From Kwoniella bestiolae CBS 10118 (taxonomy: Eukaryota; Basidiomycota; Tremellomycetes; Tremellales; Cryptococcaceae): a stretch of DNA of 64,000 nt. Where the stretch lies: positions 1,674,001 through 1,738,000 of the forward strand of contig NC_089242.1 of assembly GCF_000512585.2 (NCBI RefSeq). Reading direction: 5' to 3'. The notes beneath the pieces are model-generated. The model was not told the DNA's origin, did not search any database, and worked only from the letters and a program-made list of their open reading frames with translations. Both the position numbers and the translations under genes were made by a program. Shown in pieces: positions 12,716 through 24,045 of this stretch (its first letter is position 1; each line of letters opens with the position of its first letter).

Positions 12716-13442
12716 GTTGGGTGGTGGTGGTTGGGTTAGAGAAAGGAGAGAGGGGGAATGTTTATACAGTCAATTTGTCGACTATGGGAGTATATCGATG
12801 ATTTGTGTATGTTTGATGAATGTACACCGGGTCGATATATTGGGCGAGGAGTTATGATGTCCGTATGTAGAGATGACGGACCAGGGTCGGATCGATCTCC
12901 ACAAGAGATGGTTTAGTCGTTGTCGATGTAGTGTTTGAGAGAGTATCAAAGGAATGGCGCGTCAATAATGAAGATGATGATAGTGGGAAATGCAGGATGG
13001 TCGATTCTAATCGCACTTGCTCCTGACAGATACTGGTGCGGGAGTGTCGACGGGGCGCTATCTTTGTGCTCCTAATGTTTGATAATATTATATGACGAAA
13101 TGAGAGCAAGCTGGATGATGGAATGTATGAACGTGATCAATTCTGTAGTATGGAAATGAAATGACGAAGTAACAACAACTAGAGGAGATGAAAAAAGGAC
13201 GAGGCGGTATCACACACACATATACATCAACCCTGTCACCCTGAAACAACATACTAAACTTAAGTGGGCCACTCAATTAAACGAATCAACCACCTATGAC
13301 ATCTACACCTACTAGTCCATCGCGTCGTCAGTGTGTGAGTGACAGCCAAAATCAACTACACTCTCTGCTGTTCTGAACTTACTCTATACTTCATATCCGC
13401 ATATACCAGCTACCTATTAATCCTCACAAGAACATACACACC
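12716..13442. other. Divergent intergenic region CHS7 / RPN7
   Basis: 727 bases between divergent start codons. Short open frames exist on the minus strand (around 12852-13276), but they show no family resemblance and no splice structure. I take this as promoter sequence for both genes. Confidence 0.4.
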
Positions 13443-15104
13443 ATGGCAGACGACAGCGTACCCCTCCCATACCCAAACCTCAAAGTCCCAACATGGCAAT
13501 ATCAAATAGAGAACGTAGAGAGGCTGAAGGATGAAGCCAGCACATCATTCTGGAAGGCAGTAGAGGAGGACGGTGAGTTTAGCTATCTTGAGAGCCTCAA
13601 TTTGGACAACATGAGCAATAGCTGATTTTCCCGTTGTACCGAAGAGATGGCACCGTACTTGCAAAGTATATCGTCCGATCGAAGCGATCTCATTGCTACG
13701 CTGGGAAAGAAGAATAAAGAGAAATTGGAAGAGTTTGAGAAGAAGTTGAAGGATGCTGAAGAGAATCAAGGGGATAGTGAGATTAGCGAGACATTGAGGG
13801 AGAAGGCCATGTATCTGACGAGGATCGGTGATAAGGTGGGTAGTTTTCTCTTATATGTCATAGTTTTGAAATACCATCCCTTGGTAATCGATGGTATCCG
13901 TACTTATTTCATGTAACTATTTAACGTGCTGATCTGATATATACTTCAATAGGAACGATCGATCCCAGCACTCGAAACGGCATTGGAGAAGACAGCAGGC
14001 CTGGGAGCCAGGATAGATCTGGTATTGGCCATGGTCAGAATAGGGCTGTTCGCTTCGGATACGCATCTGGTGACTACGAATATCACACGAGCGAATGAGT
14101 GGGTACCATCTCGCTCTTTCTTCATGGTTGTAAAAGCCATTCTTAATGCGAGATCCGACATGAGAATACTGACTTGAGTGATGAAATAATACAGCTTGAT
14201 CGACTCTGGTGGAGATTGGGATAGACGGAACCGACTGAAGGTGTACCGCGCGGTTCATCATCTATCGATTCGAGATTTCAAAGAAGCTGCTGAACTGCTC
14301 ATCGACTCGTTATCGACTTTCACCGCTACGGAGTTGATGGAGTATGAGGAGTTTGTCGCTTTGACTGTATTGGCTGCTGGGGTTGGATGTGATAGGAAGG
14401 GAATCAAGAGCAAGGTGAGTTTGGTCTACTTGAACATCCATCACTGCTTCTGTCATAAATCTTGATATGTGCCAACCATCCACGACGTCTCGCACCGAAT
14501 CATATCAGATTCGTATCACTCGGAACTAAGCTGACGTTCATATCCCATAACTAGGTTCTAGCAAGCTCAGAAATCAAAGGCGTTCAATCAAACATCTCCG
14601 AGCTCTACACAATGGTCGAATCACTATACAAATCCAACTACTCCCAATTCTTCCTCAGTCTCGCTGAAGTAGAACAGAAATACCTCCTGGTCAACCCACT
14701 GCTAATCAAACATTCGAGGTACTACATCCGCGAAATGCGTATCAAAGCGTACTCTCAATTACTTGAATCGTACAAATCCCTCACCCTCGAGAAGATGTCG
14801 AATCTGTTCGGCGTATCTGAGAGCTTCCTCGATAGGGATCTGAACAAGTTTATCTCGAATGGTAGATTGAATTGCAAGATTGATAAAGTGAATGGAATCA
14901 TTGTGACCTCTAAGGATCTGCAAAATCAGAACAAGTCGTTGGTTTATGATCAGGTTGTTAAGCAGGGTGATATCCTTTTGAGTGGTAAGTTTACTCGGAG
15001 TGATTCGCTCGATGAGTGAAACAATGGACGGAAGGGACAGGTTGCTGATATCCGTTTGGTTTATGCTCGCAGATATCCAAAAATTACATCGAGTGGTTGG
15101 TTAA
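13443..15104 (+). CDS. RPN7: 26S proteasome regulatory subunit Rpn7 (PSMD6)
   Basis: Exons 13443-13572, 13645-13835, 13953-14098, 14195-14414, 14555-14984 and 15073-15104; 382 residues, the usual family length. Rpn7 is a lid subunit that scaffolds the deubiquitinase Rpn11. The N-terminal half is helical-repeat sequence (DKERSIPALETALEKTAG, then TTNITRANDLIDSGGDWD RRNRLKVY). The C-terminal half is the PCI domain, with NPLLIKHSRYYIREMRI, then AYSQLLESYKSLTLEKM, NLFGVSESFLDRDLNKFI and the winged-helix strand GRLNCKIDKVNGIIV. The last exon codes the terminal residues DIQKLHRVVG, agreeing with Rpn7 ends. The second exon uses an unusual AAG acceptor (13642-13644). Confidence 0.95.
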
Positions 15105-15443
15105 GTGACGTAAACAGATTGGAATGTAGATACATAATGCATATATGATGGAGAAGTTGCATCTTGCATATGGGCTGCTTACCTGGCCTTGTACGATTTT
15201 TGCAAGTGAACACTGTAGTGATATGGTTTGAGCCTTATCTGTGAATTCGGTTAAGTGAGCAAGTATGGACGGGATCAAATTCATTCCCCCCAATGGTATT
15301 GGTGCTATGTGCTATGTGACGTAAAGATACGATACGAGCGACGAAACACAGAGTTATTTCCAGACTTTTCTCACTCCAATCCTATCCATCTTGTTTCTTT
15401 CTTCTTCAATCATACCATTCACTTGCGCAGAGTACGAAACAAA
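15105..15443. other. Short intergenic region with promoter of the phosphoglycerate mutase gene
   Basis: 339 bases between same-strand genes; no coding signal. A pyrimidine-rich tract (about 15388-15415) precedes the ATG at 15444, as expected for a highly expressed glycolytic gene. Confidence 0.4.
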
Positions 15444-18090
15444 ATGTCAACTAGACCAGCTGCATCTCCCGAGAAAGCACAAGATGCTAAAAAGCAAAAG
15501 ACCGAGGATGTTCAGGTGAAGAGTGAGTTGGCTTTCTATCCCTACCAGCAAACGTTCGTCCATTTCGTTATGACAAAGAGGTTGTTGGCTGATTATGAGG
15601 TTGTTCGACGATACAGAGAAGGTCTGTTTGATGTGAGTAGCATCCCTCTTCTGGTCTCACCAAGCCCACCTGGTATGAAGGGACGACCCCATACCCAACT
15701 CCCACCGTATGAGTATCGCTGACCCCTCTCACCCTCCACTCCTTTGTATCGCAGCGTCCACGACGGATGGGGTCTCTCAGATAACGAAAAGGGCAATGCC
15801 ATCTTCCACGGAGATACCACCCACATGGACGCTATAAGGGATAAGCACAACTTTGTAGAGCTCGAGGCGCACGGGCTGGCGGTGGGGTTGAAAGAGGGTT
15901 TGATGGGTAACTCTGAAGTTGGGTGAGTTGCTTTTCATGGAGATGTAACGTGTTTCATCGTTAGACTGCAACTATCTAATAGATTTATAGACAATTTGTG
16001 CTGATCTTCTCGAAATGCTTAGCCACTTGAACATTGGTGCTGGTAGGATTGTATGGCAAGATATCGTCAAGATTGATCAATGTGGGTTTCATCTCCTTTC
16101 TCCCACCTATATCTTCGTCTATTCACCTTCTCAACATGCAATCTACCTTCCTGTGAGCGTGAACGTTCCATAAAAACCGATAGTACAGCACTTTCCAACT
16201 GAGGTATCACGCTTACATTTACCTATGTCCTTCCTCAACAGCAATCAAGAAAGACGAATTCCAAAACCAACCCGCCATCGTCGACGCGATGAAACACGCC
16301 AAATCCAACTCCGGCCGACTCCACCTCCTAGGTCTAATCTCAGATGGAGGTGTCCACTCGCACATCCAACACCTCTTCGCTCTCCTACGAGTAGCAAAGA
16401 AACACGAGATCCCCCACGTTTACATCCATTTCTTCGGTGATGGACGGGACACCGCCCCTAAATCCGCTACCAAGTATATCGGCCAACTGCAAGATTACAT
16501 CAAGGAAATTGGGATTGGAGAGATCTCTACTGTTGTTGGTAGATATTACGCCATGGACAGAGATAAGAGATGGGATAGAGTGAAGATTGCCGTCGAGGGG
16601 TTGGTGGATGGGAAAGGTGATAAGACCTCTCAGGAGGAGTTGATCAAGACTGTTGAGAGCGGGTATGAGAATGGTATTACGGATGAGTTTATCAAGCCTA
16701 TTATTTCTGGGTCGGAGGATTCGAGGATCAAGAGTGAGTATGAATATCGCGTTAAGGGGGTTGGGCGGGGGACGAGGGGGTGTAGAATGGTCAGGAGCAG
16801 GTGGTCTAGATTTAGAGCTAGATGAGCGATCGTTGAAGAACGTATCTTGCGAACAATCGGCGATGAAGAGGGCGCGGAAGTGTAGGTGGGAGGCGAGGTG
16901 ATTATGACAAGCAGCAGCTGACATACCTGTCTTTGCACCGCAGAGGGAGACACTCTCTTCATGTTCAACTACCGATCCGACCGAATGAGAGAAATCACGT
17001 CTGTCCTTGGTCTTCCTGACAAGCCCATGGAAGTCAACGTTCCTGAGGATTTGGTGAGTGGTTTTACAATATTTTCAGTATGCGTGGAATTTCTAACCCT
17101 TGACACCCTTCCCAGAACATCACTACCATGTCCAAGTACAATGCCGAATTCCCATTCAACATCGCTTTCCCCCCTCAGGGAATGACCAATGTCTTGGCTG
17201 AATGGTTAGGTAAACAAGGTGTCAAGCAATGTCACATCGCTGGTAAGTCGACGCTCTATTCATCTAAACAAATAGTGCAGTATCGATGTTGACCCCTATC
17301 GCATCACGTAGAAACCGAAAAATACGCCCACGTCACTTTCTTCTTCAACGGTGGTGTTGAGAAACAGTTCGAGAACGAATCGAGAGAAATGATTCCATCA
17401 CCTAAAGTCGCTACCTACGATAAACAACCTGAGATGTCTGTCCAGGGTGTAGCAGACAAGGTTGCTGAGGTGGTCAAATCTGACAAATTCGAATTTGTTA
17501 TGTGTAACTTTGCTCCTCCTGATATGGTGGGTGCCAGACTTCAGCTTTCCTGATCAGAACATTGTCCCAGTAGCTGAATGAGATCGTATGTTTAGGTCGG
17601 TCACACCGGTGATTACGAGGCTGCCGTCAAAGCTATCACCGCTACAGACAAAGCCGTCAAGACAGTATACGACGCATGTGAAGAAGCTGGTTACGTGTTG
17701 TGCGTAACTGCCGATCACGGTAATGCTGAGCAGATGTTGGACCCTAACACTGGTAACCCCCACACTGCCCACACTACCAGTAAGTACAGTTCACATCTCA
17801 GGTATATACTTCATTGGTATAACCGTTCATTACCGAAATTAGTAGAACAAAAGGCTGATCAAATGACATATGATAGACCACGTTCCATTCATCGTTACTG
17901 GCGATAAAGGTTCGCTCGAAGTCGATGGTGAACAAGGTGCTCTTGCCGATGTGGCTCCTACCATCTTGGCCATCTTGGGTCTCTCTCAACCCGAGGGTGA
18001 GTGATTTAATTTTTTACTGTTAAGAGAGCACGGCTGACTGCGTTGGGTGATGTAGAAATGACCGGTCGATCTCTCCTTGCTAAGCAATAA
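15444..18090 (+). CDS. 2,3-bisphosphoglycerate-independent phosphoglycerate mutase
   Basis: Eleven exons: 15444-15522, 15617-15632, 15755-15922, 16023-16081, 16242-16733, 16944-17053, 17116-17242, 17312-17526, 17596-17779, 17877-17996 and 18056-18090; 534 residues. It interconverts 3- and 2-phosphoglycerate in glycolysis. It is the Mn-dependent, alkaline-phosphatase-fold type. The opening KKVCLIVHDGWGLSD supplies a metal-binding Asp, and GLMGNSEVGHLNIGAGR the catalytic Ser. Also seen are SDGGVHSH, FGDGRDTAPKSA, NYRSDRMREI, then the second metal site in MVGHTGDYEAAVKA and VTADHGNAEQM, and finally NHVPFIVTGD. A short Lys-rich N-terminal extension of about 25 residues precedes the fold. Exon 2 is a 16-base micro-exon coding the first beta strand; without it the conserved start of the enzyme is lost. 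Confidence 0.93.
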
Positions 18091-18417
18091 AGCGATATAT
18101 CATCATAGAAGGTAGAAGGTAGAGGCGGATAGTGGGAATTTATTCAGTAGCTAAAGCGATAGATTCTCATATACATGTGAATGTGGAAATGCAATGCATA
18201 ATTGATACTTCTAACGGTAGCTGCAGCGACGGCGGCCGGTGTATCCGGACCGAAGATGGTGGAGGACATCCACAATAAGTTCACATTTACCCGAACTATC
18301 ACATGAGCACTTGGCGATATATAACTCCCCTATCTTGTCTCAACTCTCCTTGAGAGCGTTCAGCTTTGTATTGTACTTGTACATGACCCTCTCAATAGCG
18401 AAATAGATATTCGTAAA
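18091..18417. other. Intergenic region upstream of the dehydrogenase fusion gene
   Basis: 327 bases, AT-rich, no coding signal. Contains a small direct repeat of GAAGGTA near 18108. Confidence 0.35.
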
Positions 18418-20938
18418 ATGACAAGCCAAACAACCAAAGTAGGCTGGATAGGCCTCGGAGCGATGGGCAGTGGGATGGCCAGTGTGAGATCCATCTGTCC
18501 GCGTACTCTAACATGATGAGCTGATCATCTACATGTGCACAACAGAGCCTCGTCTCGCAGGGTTACACCGTAAAAGCATACGACGTGTGGAAGCCATCCC
18601 TCGAAGCTGTCGTCCAAGCCGGTGCGGTAGGGTGCGAGACCCCCCCGAAAGCTGCTGAGGGGGTACAGGTATTGGGGTTGATGGTGGTTAATGCGGTTCA
18701 GGTTGAGGATGTCTTGTTTGGTTCGGGCAAGGTCGCTGAGGGTAGGATGATCAATTCTATCCATATCCTCACACTCGATACTTGGCCATGATGGGACAGT
18801 AAGCTGATTTGGGATGATGTGGTGATAGTGCTACAGCAAGACGCCGTCATCATTTGCTTCTCGACTGTGCCGCCTAGTTTCTTGGTTACTATTGCTGAGC
18901 GATTAGAAGCGTTGGGAAAGAATATCGGTGTGAGTTATTTCATCCTCTTCTCCCCTCTTTCGTCCCATTCCTCCCTCCTTCAGCCTTCATCATCGGATTT
19001 AAGCAACTTACCGACGAGATCACATCCCGCATAGCTTTGCGACTGCCCAGTCTCAGGCGGCTCAACCCGAGCATCCACCGGCGAACTAGCCATAATGTCC
19101 TCCGGCACACCCTCATCCATCTCTCGCGCTGAACCCGTCCTGTCCGCTCTAACCAGACCACCCGTGGGAGCATTATCGGTAGTGGGCGATAAAGTGGGGA
19201 AAGCCAGCGATTACAAGTTGATTAATCAGGTTTTCTGCGCTGTGCAGATTGCCTCGCAGGGGGAGGTTATTGCTTTGGCTAAGAATTGGGGGTTGAATGT
19301 CAGACTTGTGTATAATGTCGTGAGGGGTGCTTCGGGGGATAGTTTCATGTGTGAGCTCTATCACTCTGCCTACTGGATCTGGACCTCTGGGTATAGTACA
19401 AATACCATTACTGATGGAGATAGGTATTTATGGGACTGTCCTGTACTCTCCATATGACCGGGGCTGATACCTTTACCTCGTCGCAGTCGGCCACAGAGTC
19501 CCCTGGTCGCTCAACCACGACGGGATCCCCAAATCAGCCATGACGATCATATCGAAAGATATCGGTATAGTAATGGACGAGTCTCGACTCCTTGGGTTTC
19601 CCGCACCGCTCTGCAGCGTCACTGAACAAGTCTTCACTGCTGGTATTGGGGCGGGTCTGGCAAGAGAGGATGACGGGTGTATATCGAAACTATGGGAGAG
19701 ATTTGGAGGGCAACCTATAGCTGAGAAGGGTAGCGTAGAGGAGGAAGAGGAGAAAGCTAAAGAATTGAATATCTCCCCTTCAACCACATCCAAGGAAGAA
19801 CAGAAGGTCCTAGTAGTAGGATTGGGTGCGATTGGATTGCCTATTGCTCAGGCTTTACATAATGGTGGGATTGACGTGCTGGGGTATGATGTGAATATGG
19901 AGAATCTGGATAGGTTCTCGGGGGGTGGTGGGAAAGTCACGAGTGATGTGCTCAAGGCTTCGGAGGATGCTAGGACGGTGCTGTTTGTGACTAATACTGC
20001 TAAGCAGATTGAGGGCGTGTTGTTTGGATTGGACGGGAAATCTGGGATTGCCTCGAGTGAGTGAGCGGCTTCATCTCCGCACTCTAAAGTCTTGTCTTAT
20101 CCTGTTCGCCATCTGTGTTATAGTTTGAGATTAGTGAGAATGAGTAATGCTGATATGCAGTGTTTACAAAGCACTACCCAAAGACAGTATCATCATCATC
20201 TGTTCCACGATCTCACCTTCGGAAGCTACCAACCTTCAGACTCGCCTCGATGGCTTATCAAATAACATCCAAATCATCGATGCACCCGTGTCTGGCGGTC
20301 CTTCCAGGGCTTCCACAGGCGAATTATCAATCTTCGCATCAGGTCCTACCGAAGCTTTGGAGAAGGCACATTTCATCTTATCAACCCTGTCCTCAGCGAC
20401 GAAGGACAAGAAGAACCTGCATTATATACCTGGTGGATTGGGTAGTGGATCAAAAGTGAAACTTATCAATAACCTCTTGGCATCTATACATCTAGCAGTA
20501 GCTGCGGAGGGAATGGCATTTGCAAAATACAAGAATATGGATACTGAGAAAGTATTTGAGGTTGTCAGAGGAGGGGCAGCGTATAGTTATATGATGGTTG
20601 ATCGTGAGTTGCCAGATCAATATCATGTACAACATTACCCTATATACAGGACTATTGGATACTTTGTCGGTTTTAGTAGGATGTCTCTGACGTTCATGGA
20701 TCTTTTAGGCGTACCAAGGATGTTCAATCCCCCTTCAACACCTCATTCTGCGACTACCACCCTGGTGAAAGACCTGACTCTGGTGATCAACGAAGCTAAG
20801 AAGTGTAATACCCCGCTATTCCTTGGTCAAGCTGCTTTACAACAGTTCACCAAAGCGGTTTCGAAGGGTTGGGGAGGGGAGGATGATAGTTCTTTGGGAA
20901 GATTATGGGAAGATATGGGTGTGAGTTTGAAGTTGTAG
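18418..20938 (+). CDS. Tandem fusion of two beta-hydroxyacid dehydrogenase (6-PGDH/HIBADH-like) domains
   Basis: Exons 18418-18483, 18546-18741, 18841-18929, 19035-19350, 19487-20056, 20172-20603 and 20709-20938; 632 residues, twice the family length. Domain 1 (about 1-320) has the NAD-binding GWIGLGAMGSGMA, the substrate loop CPVSGGSTRASTGELAI, and the catalytic Lys in KASDYKLINQVF. Domain 2 (about 340-632) repeats all three: VVGLGAIGLPIAQAL, APVSGGPSRASTGELSIF, and GSGSKVKLINNLLAS. Both halves therefore look active as NAD(P)-dependent dehydrogenases of a small hydroxyacid; the substrate is unknown. A similar tandem arrangement exists at the front of a larger plant protein, but no aldolase or DUF1537 part follows here. 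An acidic linker (EEEEEKAKELN) joins the halves. Two introns need AAG acceptors (ending 18840 and 20171), so those junctions are less certain. Confidence 0.85.
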
Positions 20939-21191
20939 GCTAACCCTTAGCGAGGAATATCGAGCTTGGAATATGGTTTTATATGTTATGTGCTGAACTC
21001 TTGTATCTGGGTGAATGTGTTGGATTGAAATTGCAAATTGCAAATTGGCAATGCATTATACTTTTAGTTGGGTGAAGTGTATATACAATTAATGTTAGGT
21101 CGTTATTGTTACTATTAGCTACATTATAAGGGTAAGGATTCTTCATCCCTTTACAAATACATCAGAGCGAAGAAGAAAAGTGGAATAAATT
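20939..21191. other. Convergent 3' flanks
   Basis: About 250 AT-rich bases between converging stop codons. No coding signal. Confidence 0.4.
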
Positions 21192-22024
21192 TTAGTTGTG
21201 AGCGGAGATGTGATCGAATAGTAGGTAGAATGTCTGACCTCCTATGGCCTTGAGAGCTTGGCCTAGAGGGGTGTTCGCGCCGACACTGCCATGTTATATC
21301 AGCACCAACGTACTTGTGTGATGTGAAGGGTGAACTCACCTAGTGGCCAACTCGTTGATGAATCCTACATACTGAGCATCGAGAGCCTTGGTGAACTCGA
21401 AGGTTTGTTGACTAAAGCGCCGAAATCACTCGTATCAGCCCACCAGGGAATTTATCCTCCCGTGAAGTAGGTATTTGTACTCACTCGAAATTGTTCGTGT
21501 ACTCTTTGTATCCCGGGATGTAGTTCCCAACCGTATCTTGACTCAACAGCTTCAAATCGATCGTCGTATAAAACACACTAAGTGTAACAGCCTTGACCAA
21601 TGGTCCGTAGTCGTCCAATACCTCTTTAGTAGGGTTCGAAGAACTAGGTAAAGAAGGTAGAGATTCGATACCGCTTATGGCTTTTGAGAAGGCGCTGGAT
21701 AATTCTTGAGGGATGTTGTAGGTGGTGGTGTGGGAGTTGTCTACGTAGACTGAGAGGGAGGTTAGAGGGTCGGCTTCTGTTAGTCGAGGGTGTCAGTCAG
21801 CTCAAGTCCAGTCTGCGATGCAATGAAGTGAACGGGAGACGGGGGGTTGACTTACTAATGCGACTGATGATCTTTTGCAAGTCCCCTCCGAGGTTGTTGG
21901 TGGTAGATACGGAAGAGGCGATACTATCTGTTGTCTCGTCTCTAATCCTCAGCTCAGCCGATTTGGTAGGGAGAGCTAAAAGACCGGGGAGTAAAGCTAG
22001 CGTAGAGAGAATGGCGAATCGCAT
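21192..22024 (-). CDS. Small secreted helical protein, possibly HsbA-like
   Basis: Minus-strand exons 22024-21856, 21776-21485, 21411-21340 and 21285-21192; 208 residues. The start MRFAILSTLALLPGLLALPT is a clear signal peptide. The rest lacks cysteines and is predominantly amphipathic: DLQKIISRI, then YNIPQELSSAFSKAISGIES, DYGPLVKAVTLSVFYTTI, and QQTFEFTKALDAQYVGFI. Length, signal peptide and helical pattern resemble fungal hydrophobic-surface-binding proteins (HsbA), but the match is by general character only. It is probably extracellular or wall-associated. A minus-strand TATA-like box lies about 125 bases upstream. The four exons join in frame. Confidence 0.7.
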
Positions 22025-22145
22025 CTTTGAGAGTAAAGTTGAGGGCGTGAATATGAAGGTGAATTGAGGCGCTACGCAGACGATACTGTGGTACAAGTTT
22101 GGGTGAGAGGGTGCTTGACATCTATGATTGAAGTCAGAATTTGGT

Positions 22146-22156
22146 GTGGTATATAT
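22146..22156 (-). promoter_or_regulatory. TATA-like box of the secreted helical protein gene
   Basis: The stretch GTATATATACA, a palindromic TATA sequence, lies about 125 bases upstream of the ATG at 22024. This distance is usual for yeast-type TATA promoters. Assignment is by position only. Confidence 0.4.
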
Positions 22157-24045
22157 ACACATTCCATGCATGCAACATTAGCCCAGTCGAAAACGACGCT
22201 TTGACACCACACCCCACCAAACATTTGATTAATTAATCGATTGATTAGATTGAGCTCGCTCCACCGACACCTTCTGATCATCATTCTCGTCATGACTTAT
22301 GTCCTCGGTCAGTGCATTGATGGTGACCTTGTGTGGTATATGAGAGGTGTACGCCATACAAGTTTCAAGGGATGTTATTACACTTGATTATTTGATTATC
22401 TGATTGATTAAAGCGGGAAGCAACGCAGGATCAAAGAAATTCCTCTGTACGCCCATTCCCATTGTTCTGGGATTTCAGGCACCCGATTTACCATAACCAC
22501 ATGTCATTTTGTTTTCATGTAAGTGATTTTGCGTCCGGCGTGACATCATTCTGGAGGTTGAGTGCGTTTGAGGCGGATGAGTAGATTAGCCATGTGGCAG
22601 ATGAACCTTCTTTCGCTCGATGTGATGGATCATGCCTGTGAAGAAGCGCACGAGTGCTGAATGAGGTGGCTACAGTCGTGCATCAAATCGCCTGGTGAGG
22701 AAGCAATTGCCCCGACATAGCTTGGTGATATCTATGTGCTTCAGGGAGACAGATTCGAGATGTGACATTGTAGCACACGATAACCACGAGTCAGGTCGCC
22801 TTAGAAAGGTCAAGGTGAAACGAGGTTGATAACCTTATCAACCTACTGTGAGACAGATTGATTGACTACGCATCACACAATCATTTACAGTGCATGTTGA
22901 TATCCTACCAGCGACAAGACTCTGATTTCTGAGACACAGCCAAAAAAGAACAACAAGTCACTAGATTACTAGCTGTATTCGTACATCGATTGATAGTCTG
23001 AACTTTTTTCCAAGTCATACAGGTAATCGTACTGAGGGACGTGACTTCTGTTCCTTTCCCTGTACAACTTCGTACTTCAGGTTCATTTCTCGACCGACGT
23101 GTCATTGAGATCGAGAGCTGCAGAAACCCCTGGCGTTGGAACACATGGAACCACGACTTCACGTTGCAACCCCCTGATGTCAGAGATCAACTCTTTCGAC
23201 AGGTGGTCAAGTCGCCCTGGGGGTATGCGTACTCCCCGCATTTAATGCCTTCACGCTGGCTCACCCTGCGTAGCTACCACACGACCAGCACATGGTAAGA
23301 CTAAACGCTTCGGAATCCGGTGAACCCGGTGTCTCACGGCACTACAGAGAGTAAAGGGGTCATATATATGTTTTCTTAAATCATGGAAAGATCAACAATA
23401 GCGGATTGAAAGAAATGTTATTGGTGAAACCTTTCGAAACTAGCCTAAAATCATTGAAATGATCAGTCATTGAAGTGACATTGAGCTTCCAAAACCTGCG
23501 CGAAGCATCCTTGTTTGTCGTTCACCTCCTCAAAAAGCTTTCACGTATTTCGACTGAGAGACACAGCTTTCCACTGCTTGAAACGAGAGTCCTTTCCATC
23601 TGGCCCATTTGCCACCCTTGCAAGGATACTAGCAAGGATATTGGAGAGAAAAGAAGGTTGGCAGAACATGTGCAAGTCAGATCACAGCATAGTACGCACC
23701 TTCAGTATCGTGCATGGTGTGGCAGTCTCAATGTTTCCCTGAAATCGTCATCTATTTTGCAAAATCAAAGTTCACCGGTCAACCTTCTTCAAAATATCAT
23801 GATCCGGCCATGATTTCGCTATACATGAGCGGACTTGACATGTATAAGATGTAGTACGCACAGTGCGGCGATGCAGTGGAGGTTAGTAACCTAAATTCAT
23901 GGCCACTCATCCGCCAGTCTGGCGTATATTATTCCGCCCATGTCTTTGTCTTTGCTTTTTGACAATTCATATCATCTTCATTATCTTTAGATCGTTGCGT
24001 TGTAACTTTGAACACCTTGAAACTTCATAGTACACGTTGGACGCA
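22157..24045. other. Gene-poor stretch of about 1.9 kb
   Basis: No gene with convincing composition, splice sites or family resemblance was found on either strand. Open frames at 22905-23162 (minus), 23041-23298 and 23475-23813 (plus) lack such support. The part near 24045 should contain the promoter of the interrupted gene that follows. Confidence 0.4.

Noticed and set aside
12852..13276. Minus-strand open frames between CHS7 and RPN7
   Set aside because: No splice structure, no signal peptide or family resemblance, and the region must hold two promoters.
22905..23813. Open frames on both strands in the 22-24 kb gap
   Set aside because: Composition looks random, stops are close, and no splice joins extend them.
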